Assembly: GCA_036339375.1 (NCBI GenBank)
Contig: JAYZBC010000055.1
Coordinates: forward strand, 1-29,217
Direction: 5' to 3'
DNA from: JAYZBC01 sp036339375
GTDB lineage: Bacteria; Pseudomonadota; Alphaproteobacteria; MPNO01; UBA2964
Length of the DNA stretch: 29,217 nucleotides
Below the pieces are notes generated by a model, which was not told the DNA's origin, made no database searches, and worked only from the letters and a program-made list of their open reading frames with translations. The translations under genes were made by a program, and so were the position numbers. This document shows, piece by piece, positions 1 through 7,156 of this stretch (the stretch's first letter is position 1; each line of letters starts with the position of its first letter).

Positions 1-1
1 A

Positions 2-1174
2 GTGAGAACAGAATATGTAAAACAAGTAAAGGATGAAAAGCTTATCGAGTCCGCTATTAATGGGATGCTTGCATCATTAGACCCACACTCCAGTTATATG
101 TCTCCCAAAAAATTCAAGGACATGCAGATTCAAACTAAAGGAGAATTTGGTGGTCTTGGGATTGAAGTTACGATGGAAAATGGTTTCGTGAAAATTGTTT
201 CTCCAATTGACGACACACCCGCGTTTCGTGCTGGATTAAAATCAGGGGACTTCATAACCCATTTAGACGGCCAACCCATACAGGGTCTTACTCTCGCACA
301 AGCCGTTGAGAAAATGCGTGGAAAAGTCAAAACAAAAATTCGATTGATGATCCGAAGAAATACACTTAATCCTTTCGAAGTTACCATCACTCGCGCCATC
401 ATAAAAATTCGATCGGTTCGTCGTAGAATTGAAGGTGAAATCGGTTATTTACGTTTGACGTCTTTTACCGAAAATACTAAAGAAGGAATAGAGATTAATA
501 TTAAGGAAATAAAAGAGAAACTTGGAGAAAGACTTAAAGGACTTGTTTTAGATCTCCGCAACAATCCAGGCGGTTTATTGGATGAAGCAATCAAAGTTGC
601 CGATGCCTTTCTCGATAGGGGAGAAATTGTTTCCACGAGATCCCGGCGAGCAAACGACACCCAGAGATACAACGCCAAACCAGGGGATTTAGTTTTAAAA
701 TTGCCAATAGTGGTTTTAATAAACGGCGGTTCTGCTTCTGCATCTGAAATTGTCGCAGGAGCCCTACAAGACCACCGCCGTGCGGTTATTCTTGGAACTC
801 GTTCATTTGGTAAGGGTTCGGTTCAGACAATTATTCCTCTGACAGGAAATGGTGCAATTCGTTTAACGACAGCAGAATATTTTACCCCATCGGGACGTTC
901 AATTCAGGCAAAAGGCATAAAACCAGATATTGAAATACAGCAGGCCCCCATGGAAAGTTTCGAACCACAGAAACGTCGTCGTGAAGCAGATTTACGTGGG
1001 GCCCTATCCAATCCGAATTCTCCAATTATGGATGACAAAGATAAAAAACCAAACTTAATGTCTAGTAAAACCACTAAGCCCAATGAAGAAAACAAACCAT
1101 TCGATTATCAATTGGAGAGAGCATTCAATTTAATCCGAGGAATTGTTCTTTATAACCACCACTCAAAAAATTGA
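2..1174 (+). CDS. ctpA: C-terminal processing peptidase (S41 family), 5' end cut by window
   Basis: Periplasmic serine protease of the CtpA/Prc family that trims C-termini of envelope proteins. The frame is open at the left edge and only about 390 codons remain, so the signal peptide and start lie upstream; the GTG at base 2 is probably internal. In order one sees the SLDPHSSYMSP motif (about residues 25-34 of the visible part), a PDZ domain with GLGIEV and the AFRAGLKSGD substrate-binding segment (about 45-120), and the S41 core with VLDLRNNPGG. The likely catalytic Ser is the middle one of GGSASASE (residue 246), with Lys 271 in FGKGSVQ. The C-terminal tail (about 320-390) is charged and low complexity. 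It is followed by rppH after 186 bases. In many alphaproteobacteria ctpA sits near rppH and atpC, which fits. Family assignment is certain; the exact symbol is by convention. Confidence 0.93.
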   Translation: MRTEYVKQVKDEKLIESAINGMLASLDPHSSYMSPKKFKDMQIQTKGEFGGLGIEVTMENGFVKIVSPIDDTPAFRAGLKSGDFITHLDGQPIQGLTLAQAVEKMRGKVKTKIRLMIRRNTLNPFEVTITRAIIKIRSVRRRIEGEIGYLRLTSFTENTKEGIEINIKEIKEKLGERLKGLVLDLRNNPGGLLDEAIKVADAFLDRGEIVSTRSRRANDTQRYNAKPGDLVLKLPIVVLINGGSASASEIVAGALQDHRRAVILGTRSFGKGSVQTIIPLTGNGAIRLTTAEYFTPSGRSIQAKGIKPDIEIQQAPMESFEPQKRRREADLRGALSNPNSPIMDDKDKKPNLMSSKTTKPNEENKPFDYQLERAFNLIRGIVLYNHHSKN

Positions 1175-1363
1175 AAATAATTCTTGGTTCCAAAAAGACA
1201 AAACTTGAGAAATATGAATTGTTTTGAATCTTAGGTTCACTTCTTATTTTTTTCATTAAATTTGTAGAAATTTTTTCTATTTTGAAGAATTGGTACAAAT
1301 CAAAGGAACCAGGCCAATGTTTCTGGTTGAATTTTAGGTAAACCTGTTCGTAGTTGATTTTTG

Positions 1364-1858
1364 ATGACCAACCTGGAAAACCCAAATCCGCATTTTTATA
1401 GGCCTTGTGTGGCAATGGTATTATTTAATTCCGCTGGTTTGGTTTTTGTAGCAGAAAGAAATGATACATCAGAAACCATATGGCAACTGCCTCAGGGAGG
1501 TATCGATAAAGGAGAATCCCAAAAAGATGCAGCCCTTAGAGAACTTGTTGAAGAAATTGGAACAAATGCCGCAGTGATTTTAAAACAAATAAATTTGGAG
1601 ACTTTTTACAATTGGCCCGATTTTATGGCAGGAGGACCACTCAAAAAAAAGTATAAGGGTCAAAGGGTAAAACTCGTAGCACTACAATTTACTGGGATTG
1701 ATAAAAATATTAATCTCAATACTGAATTTCCTGAATTCAAAAACTGGAAATGGGTTGTTTTAGAAGACCTTCCTAAAATGACTGCACTCTTTAAAAAGCC
1801 CTTGTATGAGTTAGCTGTCGAATCTTTCAAAGAGCTACGAAATAATTTAATAAAATAA
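1364..1858 (+). CDS. rppH: RNA pyrophosphohydrolase (Nudix hydrolase)
   Basis: RppH removes pyrophosphate from the 5' triphosphate end of RNAs and so primes mRNA decay in the cytoplasm; alphaproteobacterial members have also been called dinucleoside polyphosphate hydrolases (IalA/NudH). The 164-residue protein has an N-terminal YRPCVAMVLFN strand, WQLPQGGID, and a complete Nudix box at about residues 45-67 (G-x5-E-x7-REL-x-EE-x-G), followed by the FYNWPD and KYKGQRVKLVALQF segments typical of RppH. A TTG codon lies directly before the ATG, but the ATG at 1364 is the natural start. No convincing Shine-Dalgarno sequence precedes it. The 186-base gap upstream contains a 6-bp hairpin (AACCAG at 1307-1312 with CTGGTT at 1324-1329). 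Confidence 0.93.
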   Translation: MTNLENPNPHFYRPCVAMVLFNSAGLVFVAERNDTSETIWQLPQGGIDKGESQKDAALRELVEEIGTNAAVILKQINLETFYNWPDFMAGGPLKKKYKGQRVKLVALQFTGIDKNINLNTEFPEFKNWKWVVLEDLPKMTALFKKPLYELAVESFKELRNNLIK

Positions 1859-1998
1859 CTTAAAATAAAACCTTCCTTGAGTAATAGAAACTAGAGAAAT
1901 TAAATTCGCTTAAAATTATAGATTTGCTTTACATATATTTTCTCCTAATAACCGCTCACAAGAAAAGGAACCGAAGGAGGAGGGGTATAAAAATTTAA

Positions 1999-2019
1999 AG
2001 CTGAAAAAAAATTTCAGCT
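1999..2019 (-). terminator. Probable rho-independent terminator of the atp operon
   Basis: A perfect 8-bp inverted repeat (AGCTGAAA / TTTCAGCT) with a 5-base loop lies 4 bases beyond the atpC stop codon. On the minus strand it is followed by a T-rich run (TTAAATTTTT). The stem is modest in GC, so termination may be incomplete. It may also stop transcripts coming from rppH on the plus strand. Confidence 0.6.
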
Positions 2020-2023
2020 ACTT

Positions 2024-2440
2024 TTAAGTGACTTTTTTAGCTTCTACTTCAGACAGCAACGCTTCGGATATTTTTAGGGCGGCGGATGCTCTAGCACTTT
2101 CAACCTCATCTCGGGCCTCTTTGATTACTATGCGATTTTCCTCAATTCGTTTTTCTATATCCTCAATTTTAGCGAATTCTACTTCTATCGCTTCGTCTGC
2201 TAAAACGACGCATTTTTCATTTGTAAGCTCCGCAAAACCAGCAGAAACAAATAAACGCTTATCCACTTGGCCATTTTTATAAACCTTCAACACGCCGGTT
2301 CGCAACTCTGAAACAAATGGCGCATGTCCAGGTAAAACCCCGAAGTCCCCCTCTGAACCAGGGATAACTGCAAATTCCACTGGATTAGAGAATACAAGCT
2401 CTTCCGGTGTTACTAGTTCAAGCTGAATTAACCCAGCCAT
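2024..2440 (-). CDS. atpC: F1 ATP synthase subunit epsilon
   Basis: Epsilon subunit of the central stalk of F1, which couples rotation to catalysis and can inhibit ATP hydrolysis. The 138-residue protein has the family's N-terminal beta-sandwich (LELVTPEELVFSN, AVIPGSEGDFGVLPGHAPFVSELRTGVL) and a C-terminal helical hairpin rich in Glu, Lys and Arg (about residues 90-135). It is the last gene of the atpHAGDC operon, 28 bases after atpD, and is followed by a hairpin terminator. Length is normal for the family. Confidence 0.96.
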   Translation of the reverse strand: MAGLIQLELVTPEELVFSNPVEFAVIPGSEGDFGVLPGHAPFVSELRTGVLKVYKNGQVDKRLFVSAGFAELTNEKCVVLADEAIEVEFAKIEDIEKRIEENRIVIKEARDEVESARASAALKISEALLSEVEAKKVT

Positions 2441-2468
2441 ATTTTTAGCCTATAGTTAATTTTTACCG

Positions 2469-3896
2469 TTATGCTGCCTCTGCAGCCATTTTTTTTGCCT
2501 TTTCCACAGCATCTTCTATAGTACCCACCATATAAAATGCCGCTTCTGGTAAATCATCAAATTCGCCTGCGACCAAGCCCCTAAATCCTTTGATAGTATC
2601 CTCTAAATTGACTAAAACTCCAGGAAACCCTGTAAAAATTTCAGCAACATGGAACGGCTGAGAGAGAAATCTTTGTATTTTACGAGCTCTTGCTACAACC
2701 AATTTATCTTCTTCAGAAAGTTCATCCATGCCAAGGATAGCTATGATGTCCTGCAGGCTTTTATAACGTTGTAAAACCTCTTGAACATTTCGAGCAACTT
2801 CGTAATGTTCATCACCAACTATACGTGGATCGAGTATTCGAGATGTTGAATCTAGAGGGTCAACCGCAGGATAAATTCCAAGTTCTGCAATTTGTCGAGA
2901 TAACACAGTAGTAGCATCTAAATGGGCAAAAGAAGTTGCCGGTGCAGGATCAGTTAAATCATCCGCTGGAACGTAAATCGCTTGAACCGAAGTGATTGAA
3001 CCTTTATTTGTAGTTGTTATTCTCTCTTGTAACGCTCCCATATCAGTTGCGAGCGTAGGCTGGTAACCAACTGCAGAGGGTATTCGCCCCAGCAAAGCGG
3101 AAACTTCTGAACCGGCTTGGGTAAAACGAAATATATTATCTACGAACAATAAAACATCTTGACCTTCTTCATCACGAAAATACTCAGCAAGAGTCAAGCC
3201 TGTAAGACCAACACGAGCACGGGCACCCGGTGGCTCATTCATCTGACCATAGACAAGAGCCGCTTTTGACTCCCCTTCCAGATTCATAACACCGGATTCA
3301 ATCATTTCGTGATAAAGATCATTACCCTCACGCGTCCTTTCACCAACACCTGCGAAAACAGAATAACCACCGTGTGCTTTAGCTATATTATTGATTAGTT
3401 CCATTATAATTACGGTCTTTCCAACACCGGCACCCCCAAACAAGCCAACCTTTCCACCACGTGAATAGGGCGCCAACAAATCAACAACCTTAATCCCAGT
3501 AATCAGAATTTCTGTTTCAGTCGATTGTTCTACAAATTCAGGTGCCGGACGGTGAATAGGCAAACTTACTTTTGTTTTAATTGGACCACGCTCGTCAACT
3601 GGTTCACCAACAACATTGAGTATTCTCCCTAGGGTTTCTGGCCCCACTGGAACTGTAATTGGCCCCCCTGTGTCAACAACTTCTTGACCACGCACTAACC
3701 CTTCTGTTGCATCCATTGCTACTGTTCTAACAGTTGACTCCCCAAGGTGCTGTGCTACTTCCAGAACGAGAACCCCACTTGGCATTTCACAGTGCAACGC
3801 GTTCAGAATATCAGGAAGATTACTCCCAAACTGAACATCAACAACCGCCCCTAGTATTTGCGTAACCTTACCTACGCTGTTTGTATTATCAGCCAT
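2469..3896 (-). CDS. atpD: F1 ATP synthase subunit beta
   Basis: Catalytic subunit of the F1 sector, which makes ATP from ADP and phosphate on the cytoplasmic side of the membrane. The 475-residue protein shows the beta-barrel N-terminus, Walker A GGAGVGKT at about 154-161, the GERTREGND motif with the catalytic Glu at about 186, Walker B LLFVDNIFRF, and the DELSEED motif near the C-terminus. The start ATG is preceded by GAGG at suitable spacing on the minus strand. It lies between atpG and atpC. Nothing unusual was seen. Confidence 0.98.
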   Translation of the reverse strand: MADNTNSVGKVTQILGAVVDVQFGSNLPDILNALHCEMPSGVLVLEVAQHLGESTVRTVAMDATEGLVRGQEVVDTGGPITVPVGPETLGRILNVVGEPVDERGPIKTKVSLPIHRPAPEFVEQSTETEILITGIKVVDLLAPYSRGGKVGLFGGAGVGKTVIIMELINNIAKAHGGYSVFAGVGERTREGNDLYHEMIESGVMNLEGESKAALVYGQMNEPPGARARVGLTGLTLAEYFRDEEGQDVLLFVDNIFRFTQAGSEVSALLGRIPSAVGYQPTLATDMGALQERITTTNKGSITSVQAIYVPADDLTDPAPATSFAHLDATTVLSRQIAELGIYPAVDPLDSTSRILDPRIVGDEHYEVARNVQEVLQRYKSLQDIIAILGMDELSEEDKLVVARARKIQRFLSQPFHVAEIFTGFPGVLVNLEDTIKGFRGLVAGEFDDLPEAAFYMVGTIEDAVEKAKKMAAEAA

Positions 3897-3927
3897 AATT
3901 CATCCTCGTCCTTTTCTCTCGGTAACA

Positions 3928-4830
3928 CTAAAGTGCTTCTGCACCTGAAATAATTTCAATTAGCTCCTTAGTAATAAAGGCCTGCCTTGTCCTATTATAA
4001 GTCATAGTTAAATCATCAATCATTTCGCCTGCATTTCTTGTTGCACTATCCATAGCGGTCATTCGTGCTCCCTGCTCAGAAGCAGCGTTTTCTAACAACG
4101 CGTGAAAAATTTGCACAGCCAAATTCCGAGGAAGTAAGGCTTCCAAAATTTCTTTTTCATCGGGCTCGAATTCGTAAACTGCTCCTTTCAAATTATTTTG
4201 GGCTTGGTCCGGCATAAATTCTGCTCCTGATGCCTTTCCTTTAAAGGGAATAAGTTGTTGAGGAGTAACAACTTGCGTCATTGCGGACCGAAAATGATTA
4301 TAGATAACGGTGCAAATATCAAATTCGTTTTCAGTAAACATTCTCAAAATGCGATCAGCAACCTCCTTGGCCTCAGAATAGGCCACTACCTTACGTCCTA
4401 GATTTTCAAAGGTATCTATAATTAAGGATTTATATTCTCGCTGTAGAATATCGCGGCCTTTTCGCCCAATACATATGATTTTGACTTCTTTATTGCTTTC
4501 CAGCAATCTTCGTACAATGTTTCTTCCTTCTCTAACAATCGATGAATTAAATCCACCACAAAGCCCCCGGTCTGAAGTCATTACAAGAAGTAAATGTACT
4601 TTTTCCATTCCATTCCCAACTAGGAGGCTGGGACCGTTGGCTCCAATTGGTAAACCGTCAGCTAAAGAATTCAACATTTTTTCCATCCGCTCAGAATAAG
4701 GCCGAGCTGCTTCTGCTTGTTCTTGGGCGCGGCGCAATTTTGCTGCTGCCACCATTTTCATTGCGGAAGTGATTTTTTGTGTAGACTTAACGCTATCAAT
4801 GCGGATCCGCAAATCTTTGAGATTTGGCAT
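3928..4830 (-). CDS. atpG: F1 ATP synthase subunit gamma
   Basis: Rotor shaft subunit of F1 that turns inside the alpha3beta3 ring. The 300-residue protein begins MPNLKDLRIRIDSVKSTQKI, the standard N-terminal helix, continues with TSAMKMVAAAKLRRAQ, has the TSDRGLCGGFN motif, and ends with the C-terminal helix containing ENAASEQGARMTAMDSAT and a TYNRTRQAFITKELIEI motif. These are diagnostic of gamma. It lies between atpA and atpD in the usual order with short gaps. Confidence 0.97.
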   Translation of the reverse strand: MPNLKDLRIRIDSVKSTQKITSAMKMVAAAKLRRAQEQAEAARPYSERMEKMLNSLADGLPIGANGPSLLVGNGMEKVHLLLVMTSDRGLCGGFNSSIVREGRNIVRRLLESNKEVKIICIGRKGRDILQREYKSLIIDTFENLGRKVVAYSEAKEVADRILRMFTENEFDICTVIYNHFRSAMTQVVTPQQLIPFKGKASGAEFMPDQAQNNLKGAVYEFEPDEKEILEALLPRNLAVQIFHALLENAASEQGARMTAMDSATRNAGEMIDDLTMTYNRTRQAFITKELIEIISGAEAL

Positions 4831-4876
4831 CTCGTTTTATAATTCCCTTCCAACTTTCTCAAATTTAATCTGAGAC

Positions 4877-6412
4877 TTAGTCGGTAACAAAAGTTTTTGA
4901 AAATTCTTCAATTATGGTTTTTAGTTTTTTGTCGGTCTCTTCTAAAATTGTCTGCTGCTCACGAATTTCTTTTAAAATATCAGTGTGTTTTTCTTTGATC
5001 GTAGCCATTAACCGCTCTTCAAACTGGGTTACAGCCGAAACTGGAATTGGATCAAGGTACCCGTTGACACCAGCAAAAATTGCCACCACTTGGTCTTCTA
5101 CCGGCATTGGTGAGTATTGTCCCTGCTTTAAAAGTTCTGTTAGTCTTTCTCCCCTGTTTAAAAGATTTTGAGTGGAAACATCCAAATCAGACGCAAATTG
5201 CGCAAAAGCCGCCATTTCGCGATATTGTGCCAGTTCCAGTTTAATGGAGCCGGCCACCTGTTTCATTGCTTTAATTTGGGCCGCCGATCCAACACGACTC
5301 ACAGACAACCCGACATTTACCGCAGGACGTATCCCAGAGTAAAATAAATCAGTTTCTAAAAAAATTTGTCCATCGGTAATTGATATTACGTTTGTAGGAA
5401 TATAAGCGGATACATCACCAGCTTGTGTCTCAATTACCGGTAAAGCTGTCAAAGAACCACCGCCATGATCATCGTTCATCTTAGCAGCGCGTTCCAAAAG
5501 CCGTGAATGCAAATAAAATACATCTCCAGGGTATGCTTCTCGTCCGGGCGGACGACGGAGCAAAAGTGACATCTGACGATAAGCCACCGCTTGTTTTGAA
5601 AGATCATCATAAATTATGAGAGAATGTTTGCCATTATCACGGAACCACTCACCCATTGCACATCCCGTATAAGGTGCTAAATATTGCATTGGTGCTGGGT
5701 CAGAGGCCGTTGCAGCAACAATGATAGAATAATCCAGGGCACCATTATCTTCCAAGACTTTTACAATCTGGGCAACGGTTGACCGTTTCTGTCCCACTGC
5801 TACATAAATACAGTAAAGCTTCTTTTTTTCATCTTCACCAGCATTATTATCTTTTTGGTTAATGATGGCGTCAATTGCTAAAGCCGTTTTACCGGTTTGG
5901 CGGTCACCAATAATCAGTTCTCGTTGGCCACGCCCTATAGGTATGAGACTATCGATTGCCTTCAAACCAGTCTGCATTGGTTCCGTAACCGATTGTCGCG
6001 GTATTATACCAGGAGCCTTAACATCCACACGGCTTCGCTCTGAACTATCAATTGGACCTTTTCCATCGATAGGATTGCCGAGTCCGTCGACTACACGACC
6101 CAAGAGCCCGGATCCTACTGGAACGTCAACAATGGAGCCAGTCCGTTTGACCGTGTCACCTTCCTGAATTGTTCTGTCTTCGCCGAATATCACAACGCCG
6201 ACATTATCAATTTCCAGGTTCAGGGCCATACCCACAATATTTCCTGGAAATTCGACCAACTCCCCTGCCTGAACGTTATCCAACCCGTAAATCCTGGCTA
6301 TACCATCACCAACAGACAAAACTCGTCCAACTTCTGCAACTTCTGCATCGTTACCAAAATTTGCAATTTGTTCCTTTAGAATTGCTGAGATTTCTGCAGC
6401 ACGAATATCCAT
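4877..6412 (-). CDS. atpA: F1 ATP synthase subunit alpha
   Basis: Non-catalytic nucleotide-binding subunit of the F1 hexamer. The 511-residue protein carries an N-terminal helix that contacts delta, the Walker A motif GDRQTGKT at about 169-176, the YRQMSLLLRRPPGREAYPGD segment, and SVSRVGSAAQ with the arginine-finger Arg. The minus-strand text at the start reads TTG-ATG; I chose the ATG because it overlaps the atpH stop by one base (TGATG), a common coupled arrangement. Taking the TTG would add one residue. Confidence 0.97.
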   Translation of the reverse strand: MDIRAAEISAILKEQIANFGNDAEVAEVGRVLSVGDGIARIYGLDNVQAGELVEFPGNIVGMALNLEIDNVGVVIFGEDRTIQEGDTVKRTGSIVDVPVGSGLLGRVVDGLGNPIDGKGPIDSSERSRVDVKAPGIIPRQSVTEPMQTGLKAIDSLIPIGRGQRELIIGDRQTGKTALAIDAIINQKDNNAGEDEKKKLYCIYVAVGQKRSTVAQIVKVLEDNGALDYSIIVAATASDPAPMQYLAPYTGCAMGEWFRDNGKHSLIIYDDLSKQAVAYRQMSLLLRRPPGREAYPGDVFYLHSRLLERAAKMNDDHGGGSLTALPVIETQAGDVSAYIPTNVISITDGQIFLETDLFYSGIRPAVNVGLSVSRVGSAAQIKAMKQVAGSIKLELAQYREMAAFAQFASDLDVSTQNLLNRGERLTELLKQGQYSPMPVEDQVVAIFAGVNGYLDPIPVSAVTQFEERLMATIKEKHTDILKEIREQQTILEETDKKLKTIIEEFSKTFVTD

Positions 6413-6972
6413 CAAGCAGCCCCTTTCATGGATAATTTTAATTTTTGTAGTTTGGTTCTAAGGGAAAAATCAACCATCCGGGACCCAACTCGAACTATAA
6501 TGCCCCCTAAAATATTCGTATCCAGTTTTTCCACTATTGCGATATTAGAACCTGTCACACTCTTAAGCGCATTTTTAATTTCAAGGCGTTGTTTATCAGT
6601 CAATTCAACTGCTGTTATAATTTCAGCTTCTACCTCTCCCCGGAATTCAGAAAGAAGTTTGCTAAACTCTGCTATTATACCCTCCAAAGAAAATAAGCGA
6701 CGATTACGGGAAAGTACACCAATTAAATTGGACACAAACAGGGAAAAATTTGCCTCTTTGCACAATGCAGCCATTGCTCTACTTTGCTCTTCAGAAGTAA
6801 AAAGCGGGCTTCGAAGGACCCTTCGTAGATCGGTCGATTGATCGATCATTAATTTAATTTGGGTAAGTTCTTGATCAATTATATCAATCGAGCTGTTCTC
6901 AACACCAAGTTGGAAAAGGGCAGTCGCGTATCGCCCGGCAAGACCGGATGCATCTGTTTGCTCGGATACCAC
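6412..6972 (-). CDS. atpH: F1 ATP synthase subunit delta
   Basis: Peripheral-stalk subunit (OSCP homologue) that joins F1 to the membrane b subunits. The 186-residue protein has the typical GLAGRYATALFQLG start, the LRRVLRSPLFTSEEQ segment, VSNLIGVLSRNRRL, and the C-terminal VDTNILGGIIVRVG-type motif (here LDTNILGGIIVRVGSRMVD). It begins with GTG: there is no in-frame ATG between an upstream TAG at 6985-6987 and the conserved region, and AGAAGG lies about 9 bases before the GTG. It is the first gene of the operon; atpIBEF are not adjacent, as usual in alphaproteobacteria. Confidence 0.94.
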   Translation of the reverse strand: MVSEQTDASGLAGRYATALFQLGVENSSIDIIDQELTQIKLMIDQSTDLRRVLRSPLFTSEEQSRAMAALCKEANFSLFVSNLIGVLSRNRRLFSLEGIIAEFSKLLSEFRGEVEAEIITAVELTDKQRLEIKNALKSVTGSNIAIVEKLDTNILGGIIVRVGSRMVDFSLRTKLQKLKLSMKGAA

Positions 6973-7031
6973 TAATTTAGCCTTCTACACCCTAATAGAT
7001 TTCTGTATCAAAATTTAACAAAAAGCTGGCT

Positions 7032-7116
7032 CACAGTCTTTCCTCGTAAAGCCGTTCCTTGAACCAGTTAATGGCCCGTCAGGGCGCTGTTTGCTAACAC
7101 ACTCATGTTTACTGTG
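7032..7116 (-). other. Possible structured leader upstream of atpH
   Basis: In the 184-base gap between priA and atpH, a 6-bp outer stem (CACAGT at 7032-7037 with ACTGTG at 7111-7116) encloses three small hairpins: GTTC/GAAC (7054-7064), GCCC/GGGC with a 4-base loop (7074-7085), and AACA/TGTT (7096-7109). An 18-codon minus-strand ORF (7068-7124, MGCTVNMSVLANSALTGH) overlaps it. I recognise no known riboswitch or leader peptide. The stems are short and could be chance. Confidence 0.2.
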
Positions 7117-7139
7117 CAACCCATCAAGACAACGGAAAA

Positions 7140-7148
7140 TGTATAACA
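7140..7148 (-). promoter_or_regulatory. Candidate extended -10 element for the atp operon
   Basis: On the minus strand TGT-TATACA forms an extended -10 element (TGn then 5 of 6 matches to TATAAT). No good -35 hexamer lies at the right distance. Transcription would begin near 7133, so the transcript would include the possible leader at 7032-7116 before atpH. This is weak and based on motif only. Confidence 0.3.
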
Positions 7149-7156
7149 AAAAAGGT

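Noticed and set aside
1125..1415. Minus-strand ORF of 96 codons across the ctpA-rppH gap
   Set aside because: It overlaps the ends of two well-supported plus-strand genes, has no recognisable motif or ribosome binding site, and its composition is that of translated AT-rich non-coding DNA.
7021..7130. RNase P RNA or tRNA fragment before atpH
   Set aside because: GAGGAAAG followed by GAGCC recalls the RNase P RNA core, and GGTTCAAGG recalls a tRNA T-loop, but the gap is far too short for RNase P RNA and no matching T-stem or acceptor stem exists.
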